Part shown: positions 38,530 through 47,718 of the stretch, one piece after another | How positions within the stretch are numbered: position 1 is the first letter of the stretch | Layout: each line of letters starts with the position of its first letter | Source of the DNA: Variovorax paradoxus B4 | GTDB lineage: Bacteria; Pseudomonadota; Gammaproteobacteria; Burkholderiales; Burkholderiaceae_C | Length of the DNA: 64,000 nt | NCBI RefSeq assembly: GCF_000463015.1 | Contig: NC_022247.1 | Location: 3,100,001 to 3,164,000, forward strand | Direction: 5' to 3' | Translations under genes and position numbers: made by a program | The notes under the pieces: generated by a model | Told to the model about the DNA's origin: nothing | Seen by the model: the letters and a program-made list of their open reading frames with translations, nothing else | Database searches by the model: none

Positions 38530-41500
38530 ATGGACCTCCCCCACCTCACGGCGGGCAAGCGTTTCACGCTGCCGCGTCCTCCTTTGTCGGCCGATGCCCT
38601 GCTGCTGGCGCAGCTGGGCATGCGCGAGAAGGCCGCGGGCCGCGCCACCGCGATGTTCACAGCCGACGCCAACGACGCACAGCGGCTGATCGACGAAATC
38701 GCCTTCTTCGCGCCCGAGCTGCGCTGCGCCCTGTTCCCCGACTGGGAAACGCTGCCCTACGACAGCTTTTCCCCGCACCAGGACCTGATCAGCGAGCGGC
38801 TCGCCACGCTCTGGCGCATCAGCCAGAAAGAGGCCGACGTGGTGCTGGTGCCCGCCACCACCGCGCTCTACCGCCTCGCGCCGCCCGCCTTCCTGGCCGG
38901 CTACACCTTCCACTTCAAGGCCAAGCAAAAGCTCCAGGAATCCAAGCTCAAGGCCCAGCTCACGCTGGCCGGCTACAGCCACGTGACGCAGGTGGTGAGC
39001 CCGGGCGAATACGCGGTGCGCGGCGGCCTGATCGACCTCTTTCCCATGGGCTCGCCAGTGCCCTTTCGCGTCGACCTGTTCGACGACGAGATCGACTCGA
39101 TCCGCACCTTCGACCCCGACACCCAGCGCAGCCTCTACCCCGTGCCCGAGGTGCGCCTGCTGCCGGGCCGCGAGTTCCCGATGGACGACGACGCCCGCGC
39201 GCGCTTTCGCAGCCGCTGGCGCGAACTGCTCGAGGGCGACCCGACCAAGAGCCGCATCTACAAGGACATGGGCAACGGCGTGGCCACCGCCGGCATCGAG
39301 TACTACCTGCCGCTGTTCTTCGACGAGACGGCCACGGTGTTCGACTACCTGGGCGCGGACGCCACCGTGGTGCTGCACGGCGACCTCGAACCCGCGTTCC
39401 AGCATTTCTGGCAGGACACCAACGAGCGCTACCGCCTCGTGCGCGGCGACCCCGAACGCCCGGCGCTGCCGCCCGAGGCGCTGTTCCTGAGCGCCGAGCA
39501 GTTCTACCAGCGCGCCAAGCCGCATGCGCAGCTTGCCATCCGCGGAAGTGCAGGCGGCGACGTCGCCACGGACACGCCCTACGCCGAGTTCGACAAGCTG
39601 CCGCCTTTCGCCGTGGTGCGCGGCGCCGAAGACCCGCTGGTCGGCCTCAAGCTCCACATCGACACGACGCCGCACCGCGTACTGCTGATCGCCGAAAGCG
39701 ACGGCCGGCGCGAAAGCCTGCTCGACTTCCTGCGCGCCAGCGGCGTGAGCCCGCCGGCCTTCGACTCGCTGGCCGAGTTCGAAGCCTCCACCGACGAGAA
39801 GATCGGCATCGCCACCGCCGCGCTGGCCTCGGGCTTCGCGTGGCGCGAGCAAGGCATCGACCTCGTTACCGAGACCGAGCTGTTCGCCACCGCCCCCACC
39901 ACGCGCCGCCGCAACAAGAAGCAGGAGCAGGTCAGCGACGTCGAGGCGCTGATCAAGGACCTGTCCGAGCTCAACGTCGGCGACCCGGTGGTCCACACCG
40001 CGCACGGCATCGGCCGCTATCGTGGCCTGATCCACATGGACCTGGACCAGGGCGTCGATGAACAGGGCAAGCCGCTGCTGCAGGAGATGCTGCACCTGGA
40101 GTACGCCGACAAGGCCACGCTCTACGTGCCCGTCTCGCAGCTGCACCAGATCAGCCGCTACACCGGCGTCAGCGCCGACGAGGCCCCCCTGCACAGGCTG
40201 GGTTCCGGCCAGTGGGAAAAGGCCAAGCGCAAGGCCGCCGAACAGGTGCGCGACTCGGCCGCCGAGCTGCTCAACATCTACGCCCGCCGCGCCGCGCGCG
40301 AAGGCCATGCCTTCCGCTACTCGGCCGCCGACTACGAGGTGTTCGCCAACGACTTCGGCTTCCAGGAAACCGCCGACCAGAAGGCCGCGATCCATGCCGT
40401 GGTGCAGGACATGATCTCGCCCCAGCCGATGGACCGCCTCGTCTGCGGCGACGTGGGCTTCGGCAAAACCGAAGTGGCACTGCGCGCCGCGTTCATCGCG
40501 ATCACCGGCGGCAAGCAGGTGGCGTTCCTTGCGCCCACCACCCTGCTGGCCGAGCAGCATTACCAGACGCTGGTCGACCGCTTCGCCAAGTGGCCGGTCA
40601 AGGTGGCGGAAATGAGCCGCTTCCGCTCGACCAAGGAAATCAACTCGGCCGCCAAGGGGCTGGCCGAGGGCACGGTCGACATCGTGGTCGGCACCCACAA
40701 GCTGCTCTCGCAGTCAGTCAAGTTCAAGAACCTGGGCCTGCTCATCATCGACGAGGAGCACCGCTTCGGCGTGCGCCACAAGGAGGCGATGAAGGCGATG
40801 CGCGCCGAGGTCGACGTGCTCACGCTCACGGCCACGCCGATTCCGCGCACGCTGGGCATGGCGCTCGAAGGCCTGCGCGACCTGAGCGTGATCGCGACCG
40901 CGCCGCAGCGGCGCCTGGCCATCAAGACCTTCGTGCGTAACGAGGGCACGGGCGTGATCCGCGAAGCCGTGCTGCGCGAATTGAAGCGCGGCGGGCAGGT
41001 CTACTTCCTGCACAACGAGGTCGAGACCATCGAGAACCGGCGCCAGAAACTCGAAGAGATATTGCCCGAGGCCCGCATCGCCGTGGCCCACGGCCAGATG
41101 CCCGAGCGCGAGCTGGAGCGCGTGATGCGCGACTTCGTGGCGCAACGCTACAACCTTCTGCTGTGCTCGACCATCATCGAGACCGGCATCGACGTGCCGA
41201 CCGCCAACACCATCGTGATGAGCCGCGCCGACAAGTTCGGCCTCGCGCAGCTGCACCAGCTACGCGGCCGCGTCGGGCGTTCGCACCACCAGGCCTATGC
41301 CTACCTGATGGTGCCGGACACCGAAGGCCTGACCAAGCAGGCGGCGCAGCGGCTCGACGCCATCCAGCAGATGGAAGAGCTCGGTTCCGGCTTCTACCTC
41401 GCGATGCACGACCTGGAAATCCGCGGCACGGGCGAAGTGCTCGGCGAGAACCAGAGCGGCAACATGATGGAGATCGGCTTCCAGCTCTACAACGAGATGC

Positions 41501-42024
41501 TCAGCGAGGCCGTGCGCTCGCTCAAGGCCGGGCAGGAGCCCGACCTGCTGGCGCCGCTGTCGGTCACCACCGAGATCAACCTGCACGCCCCCGCCCTGCT
41601 GCCCGACGACTACTGCGGCGACGTGCACCTGCGCCTGTCGTTCTACAAGAAGCTCGCCACGGCGAAGACGCCCGACCAGATCGACACCTTGCTCGAAGAA
41701 ATCGTCGACCGCTTCGGCAAGCTGCCGCCGCAGGCGCAGACGCTGATCGACACGCACCGGCTGCGCGTGCTGGCGCGGCCCTATGGCGTGATCAAGGTCG
41801 ATGCCGCGCCGGGCATCATCCACATCACCTTCAAGAAAGACCCGCCGGTCGATTCGATGGCCATCATCCAGCTGATCCAGAAGAACAAGCACATCAAGCT
41901 CGCCGGCAACGAGAAGCTGCGCATCGAGCGCGAACTCAAGGAGCCGAAGGAGCGTGCACAGATGGTGCGCGATGTGCTGCGCAGCCTCGGCCAACCGATC
42001 GTCAAGGAAACCGCCCCCGCATGA
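38530..42024 (+). CDS. mfd: transcription-repair coupling factor
   Basis: A 1164-residue Mfd, which removes stalled RNA polymerase and recruits UvrA. In order: UvrB-homology region (about 1-340), RNA-polymerase-interacting domain (LNVGDPVVHTAHGIGRYRG, about 486-504), SF2 translocase with Walker A GDVGFGKTEVALRAAF (about 640) and the DEEH box in IIDEEHRFGVRH, RecG-like motifs QLRGRVGRSHHQAYAYL, and a C-terminal TRCF domain. The ATG at 38530 is used; an in-frame ATG at 38503 lies within the leader hairpin. The stop overlaps serB (ATGA). Confidence 0.98.
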   Translation: MDLPHLTAGKRFTLPRPPLSADALLLAQLGMREKAAGRATAMFTADANDAQRLIDEIAFFAPELRCALFPDWETLPYDSFSPHQDLISERLATLWRISQKEADVVLVPATTALYRLAPPAFLAGYTFHFKAKQKLQESKLKAQLTLAGYSHVTQVVSPGEYAVRGGLIDLFPMGSPVPFRVDLFDDEIDSIRTFDPDTQRSLYPVPEVRLLPGREFPMDDDARARFRSRWRELLEGDPTKSRIYKDMGNGVATAGIEYYLPLFFDETATVFDYLGADATVVLHGDLEPAFQHFWQDTNERYRLVRGDPERPALPPEALFLSAEQFYQRAKPHAQLAIRGSAGGDVATDTPYAEFDKLPPFAVVRGAEDPLVGLKLHIDTTPHRVLLIAESDGRRESLLDFLRASGVSPPAFDSLAEFEASTDEKIGIATAALASGFAWREQGIDLVTETELFATAPTTRRRNKKQEQVSDVEALIKDLSELNVGDPVVHTAHGIGRYRGLIHMDLDQGVDEQGKPLLQEMLHLEYADKATLYVPVSQLHQISRYTGVSADEAPLHRLGSGQWEKAKRKAAEQVRDSAAELLNIYARRAAREGHAFRYSAADYEVFANDFGFQETADQKAAIHAVVQDMISPQPMDRLVCGDVGFGKTEVALRAAFIAITGGKQVAFLAPTTLLAEQHYQTLVDRFAKWPVKVAEMSRFRSTKEINSAAKGLAEGTVDIVVGTHKLLSQSVKFKNLGLLIIDEEHRFGVRHKEAMKAMRAEVDVLTLTATPIPRTLGMALEGLRDLSVIATAPQRRLAIKTFVRNEGTGVIREAVLRELKRGGQVYFLHNEVETIENRRQKLEEILPEARIAVAHGQMPERELERVMRDFVAQRYNLLLCSTIIETGIDVPTANTIVMSRADKFGLAQLHQLRGRVGRSHHQAYAYLMVPDTEGLTKQAAQRLDAIQQMEELGSGFYLAMHDLEIRGTGEVLGENQSGNMMEIGFQLYNEMLSEAVRSLKAGQEPDLLAPLSVTTEINLHAPALLPDDYCGDVHLRLSFYKKLATAKTPDQIDTLLEEIVDRFGKLPPQAQTLIDTHRLRVLARPYGVIKVDAAPGIIHITFKKDPPVDSMAIIQLIQKNKHIKLAGNEKLRIERELKEPKERAQMVRDVLRSLGQPIVKETAPA

Positions 42025-42731
42025 GTGCTACAGAAATTTCTCCCGGCCTCGTCATCCAGCGCATGAAGCCGCCGCTGGTGCTGGCCGACTTCAAGCTGAT
42101 CGCGTTCGATATGGACTCGACGCTGATCAACATCGAATGCATCGACGAGATCGCCGATGCCGTCGGCAAGAAGGCCGAGGTGGCTGCGATCACCGAAGCC
42201 ACGATGCGCGGCGAGATCAAGGACTTCAAGGAAAGCCTGCGACGGCGCGTGGCGCTGCTGCAGGGCGTGCCGGTCGAGGCGCTGCAGCAGGTCTACGACC
42301 AGCGGCTGAAGCTCAATCCGGGCGCGGCGGAACTGGTGGCGGCCTGCAAGGTGGCCGGCCTCAAGGTGCTGCTGGTGTCGGGTGGCTTCACCTTCTTCGC
42401 GAACCGCGTGAAGGACCGGCTGGGCATCGACTTCGCGCGCTCCAACCTGCTCGACGAGGCCGACGGCAAGCTCACCGGCCAGGTGGTGACGCAGAGCTGG
42501 GGCGACATCTGCGACGGCGCCGAGAAGCGCCGCACGCTGCTCGAGGTCGCATCCCTCCTGGGCATCTCTCCGCAGGAAGCCATTGCCGTGGGCGACGGCG
42601 CGAACGACCTGCCGATGATGGGCGAAGCCGGCCTTTCGGTGGCCTACCACGCGAAGCCGAAGGTCCGCGAGCAGGCCATGGTGGCGATCAATGAAGGTGG
42701 CCTCGACCGCCTGCTGGAAGTCCTGAAATGA
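42021..42731 (+). CDS. serB: phosphoserine phosphatase
   Basis: A 236-residue HAD-superfamily SerB, last step of serine synthesis. HAD motif I is FDMDSTLI with Asp30 and Asp32, motif II LLVSGGFTFF, motif III/IV VGDGANDLPMM. It lacks the N-terminal ACT-like extension of the E. coli enzyme. Coupled to mfd by ATGA. Confidence 0.97.
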   Translation: MSATEISPGLVIQRMKPPLVLADFKLIAFDMDSTLINIECIDEIADAVGKKAEVAAITEATMRGEIKDFKESLRRRVALLQGVPVEALQQVYDQRLKLNPGAAELVAACKVAGLKVLLVSGGFTFFANRVKDRLGIDFARSNLLDEADGKLTGQVVTQSWGDICDGAEKRRTLLEVASLLGISPQEAIAVGDGANDLPMMGEAGLSVAYHAKPKVREQAMVAINEGGLDRLLEVLK

Positions 42732-42766
42732 GACCTTGCCGTGTGTGAGGCATTGGGTTCGGGGCG

Positions 42767-42862
42767 CGATCACGCTGGCGGTGTGCTCTGCTCCGCGAAT
42801 GTCCCCCGGCCTGCGGCCTCCTCCTTTATTTCGCTGCGCAGAGCACACCGCCAGCGTGATCG
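42767..42862. repeat. stem-loop element copy 1, conserved core with copy-specific arms
   Basis: Two perfectly complementary 25-base arms (42767-42791 and 42838-42862, containing GATCACGCTGGCGGTGTG) flank a 46-nt interior. Within it, 42792-42834 is a 43-nt core matching copy 2 at 41 of 43 positions in opposite orientation. The core starts TCCGCGAATGTCCCCCGGCC and ends TCCTCCTTTATTTCGC, with a small internal GCC/GGC hairpin. The arms do not match those of copy 2. Not coding as far as I can tell; family unknown to me. Confidence 0.9.
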
Positions 42863-42910
42863 TTGTTCAGAACAGTTGTTGATCTCAGACGCACCAGCGG
42901 CGTGCCCTCG

Positions 42911-43004
42911 TGCGCAGGGCACCGGGTACTCCCGCACGCGAAATAAAGGAGGAAGCCGAAGGCCGGGGGACATTCGCGGAGGGGAGTACCCGGTGGCCTG
43001 TGCA
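42911..43004. repeat. stem-loop element copy 2, inverted relative to copy 1
   Basis: The arms 42911-42933 and 42982-43004 pair over 23 positions with one mismatch and one G-U (innermost 14 perfect: CACCGGGTACTCCC and complement). The 43-nt core at 42938-42980 is the reverse complement of the copy 1 core except for two positions. A 9-bp inverted repeat GTTGTTCAG/CTGAACAAC (42862-42870, 43011-43019) brackets the copy. The rest of 42732-43087 holds no gene. Confidence 0.9.
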
Positions 43005-43087
43005 CGCACCCTGAACAACAGCGCCCGCACGAACACACCCCACAAACACAAGCAGCCCCGCAACAAACAGCTTGATGGAGACCTGAG

Positions 43088-44155
43088 ATGACCGACACAA
43101 CCGCCCCGCTCTACCGCGCCGACGCGCTCAAGGACTACGCCAGCGCCCTGCTGCAGAAGGCCGGGCTCGCCGCCCCGATGGCCGACAGCGTCGCCCGTAC
43201 CCTGGTCGAAGGCGACCTGCTTGGGCACGACACGCACGGCCTCGCGCTGCTGGCCGGCTATGTGAAGGAACTCGAATCCGGCGGCATGACGCCGGGCGGC
43301 GCGCCCGAAGTGCTGTCGGACCGCCCCGCTGCCGTGCTCTGGGACGGCAAGCGCCTGCCCGGCCCCTGGCTCATGGACCAGGGCATGGACCTGCTGGTTC
43401 CTCGCGCCCGCGAACTCGGCACCGCCTCGCTCGTGATCCGCCGCAGCCACCACATCGCCTGCCTCGCCGTCTACATGCTGCGCGCGCTCGAGGAAGACAT
43501 GCTGATGCTGCTCGCCTGCTCCGACCCCAACACGGCCAGCGTCGCGCCCTTCGGCGGCACGCAGGCGGTGTTCACGCCGAATCCGCTGGCCATGGGCTTT
43601 CCGCTCTCGCAAGGCGGCGTGATGGTCGACATCTCGGCCTCCATCACCACCAACGGCATGAGCAACCGCAAGCGCGCCGCGGGCGAAACCTTTGCGGAGG
43701 AATGGCTGATCGACGCCACCGGCAAGCCGTCGAACGACCCGCAGGTGCTGTTCGACCAGCCGCCCGGCACGCTGCTGCCCGTGGGGGGCTTGAGCCATGG
43801 GCACAAGGGCTATGGCATGGCATTGCTGGTCGAGACGCTGACCGCCGGGCTCGCGGGCCATGGCCGGGCCGACCCGCCCGAAGGCTGGGGCGCGACGGTG
43901 CACGTCACGCTGCACGATCTGCATGCCTTCGGCGGCAAGGAAGCTTTCCTGCGGCAGATGGACCATGTGGCGGCGCAGTGCCGCAACAACGTGCCCATTG
44001 ACCCGGCCAAGCCCGTGCGGCTGCCGGGCGAAGGCGGCTTGAAGCGCCGCGATGCGCAGTCGAAGAACGGGGTGCGGCTGCACCCGTCGATCGCACGTTC
44101 GCTGCAGGATGCGGAGCAGCGCCACGGGCTGCGGCTCGCGCAGGGCCTGCTCTGA
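43088..44155 (+). CDS. Ldh-family malate/lactate-type dehydrogenase
   Basis: A 355-residue member of the type-2 malate/L-lactate dehydrogenase family (unrelated to classical LDH), NAD(P)-dependent. Seen: the substrate/cofactor region LLGHDTHGLALL (about 44-55), RRSHHIACLA, PFGGTQAVFTPNPLAMGFP and the HKGYGMALLVETL segment near 239-251. Substrate may be a 2-hydroxy acid or cyclic imine; not assignable. GGAG lies nine bases before the ATG. Isolated from serB by the repeat elements. Confidence 0.9.
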   Translation: MTDTTAPLYRADALKDYASALLQKAGLAAPMADSVARTLVEGDLLGHDTHGLALLAGYVKELESGGMTPGGAPEVLSDRPAAVLWDGKRLPGPWLMDQGMDLLVPRARELGTASLVIRRSHHIACLAVYMLRALEEDMLMLLACSDPNTASVAPFGGTQAVFTPNPLAMGFPLSQGGVMVDISASITTNGMSNRKRAAGETFAEEWLIDATGKPSNDPQVLFDQPPGTLLPVGGLSHGHKGYGMALLVETLTAGLAGHGRADPPEGWGATVHVTLHDLHAFGGKEAFLRQMDHVAAQCRNNVPIDPAKPVRLPGEGGLKRRDAQSKNGVRLHPSIARSLQDAEQRHGLRLAQGLL

Positions 44156-44162
44156 GGGTCGG

Positions 44163-44489
44163 CTAGATTTCTTCGGGCGATTCTTCCGCTGCCGGCTCCC
44201 CGGCCGCGCGCGGCTTGCGCTTGCCGGGCTTGGCCAGGATCTCGACGTAGAACTGCTTGCCGGCATCCTTGACGATGCCGTCGATCAGACCTGTGATGGC
44301 CGACAGGTGTACGACTTCGGCGGCTTCTGCCGAGGCGCCGAACCTGCAATCGAAGTCCCAGAAGTCGCTGCCCTCGGGCAACTCGCGGCGCCGCTCGCGC
44401 TTGATGTACTTGCGGATCTCGTGCTTGATGGCTTCGAGGAGGCGGTCGGGGTGCTTGCCCTCGACCTGAAGCTGAAAGGTTTTTCTCAT
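44163..44489 (-). CDS. DUF6172-type small protein
   Basis: A 108-residue protein. The first 80 residues are conserved in a family of small proteins (KHPDRLLEAIKHEIRKYIKR, then LPEGSDFWDFDCRFG), which I believe is DUF6172; the function is unknown. The C-terminus is a low-complexity Pro/Glu/Ala tail. Convergent with the Ldh-family gene, divergent from the next small gene. Confidence 0.82.
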   Translation of the reverse strand: MRKTFQLQVEGKHPDRLLEAIKHEIRKYIKRERRRELPEGSDFWDFDCRFGASAEAAEVVHLSAITGLIDGIVKDAGKQFYVEILAKPGKRKPRAAGEPAAEESPEEI

Positions 44490-44552
44490 GGTCGATCCTA
44501 ACCCGCAGCCTGTGTACAGTCGGCGGTGGTTTTAACGAAAGCAGGTGAAGAC

Positions 44553-44780
44553 ATGGCGCGCGCAAACGACTGGGCAAGCAAGGTGATGGCATTGGTCAAC
44601 GGCGGCAACGCATCGGCGGCCATCGCGCAGATCAAGGTCGCACCCTCAGTCAAGGACCTGAAGGCGCTGCAGACCATCATGACGCTATCGAAAATGAAAG
44701 GCCGCTATCCGAACGTGGATGCGGCCATTGCGGACAACCTGGCGCTGCTGGCGGCGCCCCGCCTGCACCGCTCGCCCTGA
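44553..44780 (+). CDS. small conserved-looking helical protein
   Basis: A 75-residue soluble protein of unknown function (MARANDWASKVMALVNGGNA at its start). AGGTG sits before the ATG; a GTG at 44526 would add nine residues. It looks wholly helical, with a repeated pattern suggestive of one helical-repeat unit. Ends ten bases from the convergent aminotransferase stop. No domain recognised. Confidence 0.65.
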   Translation: MARANDWASKVMALVNGGNASAAIAQIKVAPSVKDLKALQTIMTLSKMKGRYPNVDAAIADNLALLAAPRLHRSP

Positions 44781-44789
44781 ACTGACGGC

Positions 44790-45977
44790 CTACAGGGCCT
44801 GGCCCAGGCGCTTCACGCCCTCTTCGATCTTGGCCACGTCGGCCGTCGCAAAGCTCAGCCGCAGCGTCGCCAGGTCGGGCTTCTCGGCATAGAACGGCGC
44901 CCCGGGCACGAAGGCCACGAGCTTCTCGATGGCGCGCTTGGCCAGTTCGTTGGCATCGGCCAGCTTGCCATTGGCCCCTGTGAGGCGGGCCCAGAAGAAC
45001 AGGCCGCCCTGCGGCTGCGTGAAACTCACCGCATCGCCCAGTTCGCGCTTGAGCGCCGCGCCCATGGCCTGCGCGCGCTGGCCGTACACCTCGCGCACGT
45101 GCGCCAGCGTGGCCGGCATGCGGCCGCTCTTGAGGTATTGCGCGGCCGTGGCCTGCGAGAAGGTGCTGGTGTGCGCATCGCTGAACTGCTTGCACATCGT
45201 GGCCTTGGCCAGCAGCTCGGCCGGCGCGATCATCCAGCCGATGCGCAGGCCCGGGCTCAGCACCTTGCTCAGGCTGCCGCAGTGCGCGAGCAGCTCGCGG
45301 CTGCCTGGTACGTCCTTGCTCAGCGCCAGGATCGAAGGCGGCGGCGCTTCGCCGAAGTAGAGGTCGCCGTAGGGATCGTCCTCGACGATCAGCGTCTGGT
45401 ACTTGACCGCCAGTTCGAGCACCTTCTTGCGGCGCTCCAGGCTCAGCATGGCACCGCTCGGGTTGCCGAAGGTGGGAATCAGGTAGACGAACTTGGGCTT
45501 GTGCTCGGCGATGAGTTTCTCGAGCTCGTCGGTCTTCACGCCGTTGGCATCGATGGGCGCGCTGATGAGCTGCGCGCCGTAGAGGCGGAAGCACTGGATG
45601 GTGGCCAGGAAGGTCGGGCCTTCGACGATCACCTTGTCGCCGGGCGAGATCATGGTCTTGCCCAGCAGGTCGAGCGCCTGCTGGCTGCCGGTGGTGACGA
45701 TCAGGCCGCTAGTGTCCACGTCGACGCCCTTGGTCTTCATGAAGGCGCTGAGCTGCGTGCGCAGCGGCTCGTAGCCTTCGGTGGCGCCGTACTGCAGCGC
45801 GCCGCCGGGCTCCTCGGTCAGCGCCTTCTGGCTCGCCTCCTTCAGGCCCTCCACGTCGAACATGGCGCTGTCGGGGAAGCCGCCCGCAAAGCTGATGATG
45901 CCGGGCTTGCCGAGCAGCTTGAAGAGTTCGCGGATGGCGGAGGTTTCGACGTTGTCGAGGCGGGAAGCGAATTGCAT
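44790..45977 (-). CDS. PLP-dependent aminotransferase (class I, 2-aminoadipate type)
   Basis: A 395-residue fold-type I aminotransferase. FAGGFPDSAMF near residue 30, QYGATEGYEPLR, IPTFGNPSGAML, EDDPYGDLYF and the Schiff-base lysine in CGSLSKVLSPGLRIGW agree with the 2-aminoadipate/LysN-like group (the catalytic half of MocR regulators, without the DNA-binding domain). The amino donor and acceptor cannot be fixed from sequence. Divergent from nth. Confidence 0.92.
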   Translation of the reverse strand: MQFASRLDNVETSAIRELFKLLGKPGIISFAGGFPDSAMFDVEGLKEASQKALTEEPGGALQYGATEGYEPLRTQLSAFMKTKGVDVDTSGLIVTTGSQQALDLLGKTMISPGDKVIVEGPTFLATIQCFRLYGAQLISAPIDANGVKTDELEKLIAEHKPKFVYLIPTFGNPSGAMLSLERRKKVLELAVKYQTLIVEDDPYGDLYFGEAPPPSILALSKDVPGSRELLAHCGSLSKVLSPGLRIGWMIAPAELLAKATMCKQFSDAHTSTFSQATAAQYLKSGRMPATLAHVREVYGQRAQAMGAALKRELGDAVSFTQPQGGLFFWARLTGANGKLADANELAKRAIEKLVAFVPGAPFYAEKPDLATLRLSFATADVAKIEEGVKRLGQAL

Positions 45978-46040
45978 GGGAAGTCTCACTTTCTGGGGCG
46001 CTATTGTGGCGAAAGCCGCGGGCAATAAAGCTGCGTAAGG

Positions 46041-46075
46041 CTATCGCCTTTCAACGATATATTGCGTCTATCGCC
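46041..46075. promoter_or_regulatory. divergent promoter region with direct 8-mer repeats
   Basis: CTATCGCC occurs twice (46041-46048 and 46068-46075), 27 bases apart start to start, flanking an AT-rich CGATATATTGCG that supplies TATATT as a -10 for nth and a weaker one for the aminotransferase. The repeats may be a regulator site. Not supported by any known motif. Confidence 0.35.
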
Positions 46076-46118
46076 GCCCTGCTCCGCGCGGCAGACGAGC
46101 GCCGCGCTTTCAGATCCC

Positions 46119-46766
46119 ATGAAAAAAGACAACATTCCCCTCTTCTTCGCCACCCTGCAGGCGGCCAATCCCACCCCCGAAACCGAGCTCGAATACACCA
46201 CGCCGTTCGAACTGCTGGCCGCCGTGCTGCTCTCCGCGCAGGCGACCGACGTGGGCGTGAACAAGGCCACGCGCAAGCTTTTTCCAGTGGCGAACACGCC
46301 GCAGGCGATCCTCGGGCTGGGCGTGGAAGGCCTGGAGGAATACATCAAGACCATCGGGCTCTACCGCAGCAAGGCCAGGCACCTGATCGAGACCTGCCGC
46401 ATGCTGGTGGAACTGCACGGCGGCGAGGTGCCCCGCACGCGCGCCGAGCTCGAGGCGCTGCCGGGCGTCGGCCGCAAGACCGCCAACGTGGTGCTCAACG
46501 TGGCGTTCGGCGAGGCGACGATCGCGGTCGACACGCACATCTTCCGCGTCGGCAACCGCACCGGGCTTGCGCCGGGCAAGACGCCGCTCGAAGTGGAACT
46601 CAAGCTGGAGAAACGTGTCCCGTTCGAATTCCGGCTGCATGCGCACCATTGGCTGATCCTGCACGGGCGCTACATCTGCGTGGCGCGCAAGCCCCGCTGC
46701 TGGGAATGCGCGGCGCACACGCTGTGCGACTACAAGCCGAAGACGCCGGCGCCCAAGCCGGGCTGA
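46119..46766 (+). CDS. nth: endonuclease III
   Basis: A 215-residue DNA glycosylase/AP lyase removing oxidised pyrimidines. The helix-hairpin-helix LPGVGRKTANVVL carries the catalytic Lys, VDTHIFRVGNR the catalytic Asp, and a four-cysteine C-x6-C-x2-C-x5-C iron-sulfur site (CVARKPRCWECAAHTLC) ends the protein. ATG at 46119. Convergent with an SDR. Confidence 0.97.
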   Translation: MKKDNIPLFFATLQAANPTPETELEYTTPFELLAAVLLSAQATDVGVNKATRKLFPVANTPQAILGLGVEGLEEYIKTIGLYRSKARHLIETCRMLVELHGGEVPRTRAELEALPGVGRKTANVVLNVAFGEATIAVDTHIFRVGNRTGLAPGKTPLEVELKLEKRVPFEFRLHAHHWLILHGRYICVARKPRCWECAAHTLCDYKPKTPAPKPG

Positions 46767-46776
46767 GCCGGGCGCT

Positions 46777-47673
46777 CTACATTTCGAACGCTTGGACCTG
46801 CCGGCCATCGACGTCGGTGAAACCGTATTCCCGGGCCAGGTCGGCCACGCGGTGCACGCCGCCGCTCTTCTCCAGCACCTGCGCATCGCCCGCCAGCGCC
46901 GCCACCGCGCGGCCGAGATAGCGCGGCGACTCGGTCCGCGCCAGCGCCGGGCGCTCGCGCCAGTGCGCCTCGTCGGTCTTGTGGCCGGCCAGCACGAACT
47001 CGGTGCGCATCCAGCCCGGCGACACGGCGAGCGAAGCGACGCCGTGGGGACGAAGTTCCTGCGCCATGCCAAAGGCCAGCCGGGTCATGGCCGATTTGGC
47101 GAGGTCGTAGAACAGGTTCCCGCGCAGGTAGTTGTCGCGGTCCCAGAAGGTGGTGGTCACGATCAGCCCGCTCTTTTGCGCCACCATCACTGGCGCGGCG
47201 AATCGGCTGGTGAGCAGGTGGTTGCGCACGCCGCGGTCGAACATCGAGTCCCAGTTGGAAAGCGGATGCTCCCAGAACGGTGCCTCGAACACGCCGGTGA
47301 AAGTTTCGTGGCCGCCCCAGGCGTTGTTGACGAGCAGGTCCACACGGCCCTGCTCGCGCTGCACCTGCGCAAAGAGCTGCTTCACCTCGTCTTCCTGCGT
47401 GTGATCGCAGCGCACCGCAATGCCGCGTCCGCCCATGCGCGCGACCTCGTCGGCCGTTTCGTCGATGCTGCCCGGCAGGGCTTCGAGTTCCGAGAGCGCG
47501 AGCAGCTGGCCATAGCCTCTTGCCGGCTGCCCGCGCGTGCTTCGCCCGGTGACGTACACGGTGGCGCCCGCGGCGCCCAGTTCCAGCGCAATGCCGCGGC
47601 CCGCGCCGCGGCTGGCGCCGGTGACCACGGCCACGCGGCCCTTCAGCGGCCGCTCCCTGCTTTCCGATTGCAT
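46777..47673 (-). CDS. SDR family oxidoreductase
   Basis: A 298-residue SDR, longer than usual. VVTGASRGAGRGIAL (about 16-30) binds the cofactor, NNAWGG replaces NNAG, and a YDLAKSA segment supplies Tyr and Lys. A long inserted loop (about 40-65) lies after the first helix, as in DHRS1-like proteins. Substrate unknown. It follows an AraC-type regulator by 45 bases on the same strand and may be its target. Confidence 0.88.
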   Translation of the reverse strand: MQSESRERPLKGRVAVVTGASRGAGRGIALELGAAGATVYVTGRSTRGQPARGYGQLLALSELEALPGSIDETADEVARMGGRGIAVRCDHTQEDEVKQLFAQVQREQGRVDLLVNNAWGGHETFTGVFEAPFWEHPLSNWDSMFDRGVRNHLLTSRFAAPVMVAQKSGLIVTTTFWDRDNYLRGNLFYDLAKSAMTRLAFGMAQELRPHGVASLAVSPGWMRTEFVLAGHKTDEAHWRERPALARTESPRYLGRAVAALAGDAQVLEKSGGVHRVADLAREYGFTDVDGRQVQAFEM

Positions 47674-47718
47674 CGTCCTGTCCTTTCGTTGCGAGTTCGA
47701 AGCAACAGTAAGGCCGCA

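Noticed and set aside
42767..43004. CRISPR-like array
   Set aside because: Only two units, in opposite orientation, with no regular spacers and no cas genes in the window.
42770..44266. Peptide-like repeats (NKGG-RRPGDIRG) translated from both stem-loop elements
   Set aside because: The similarity follows from the shared 43-nt core; the frames are interrupted, differ in context and lack ribosome sites, so I treat the element as non-coding.
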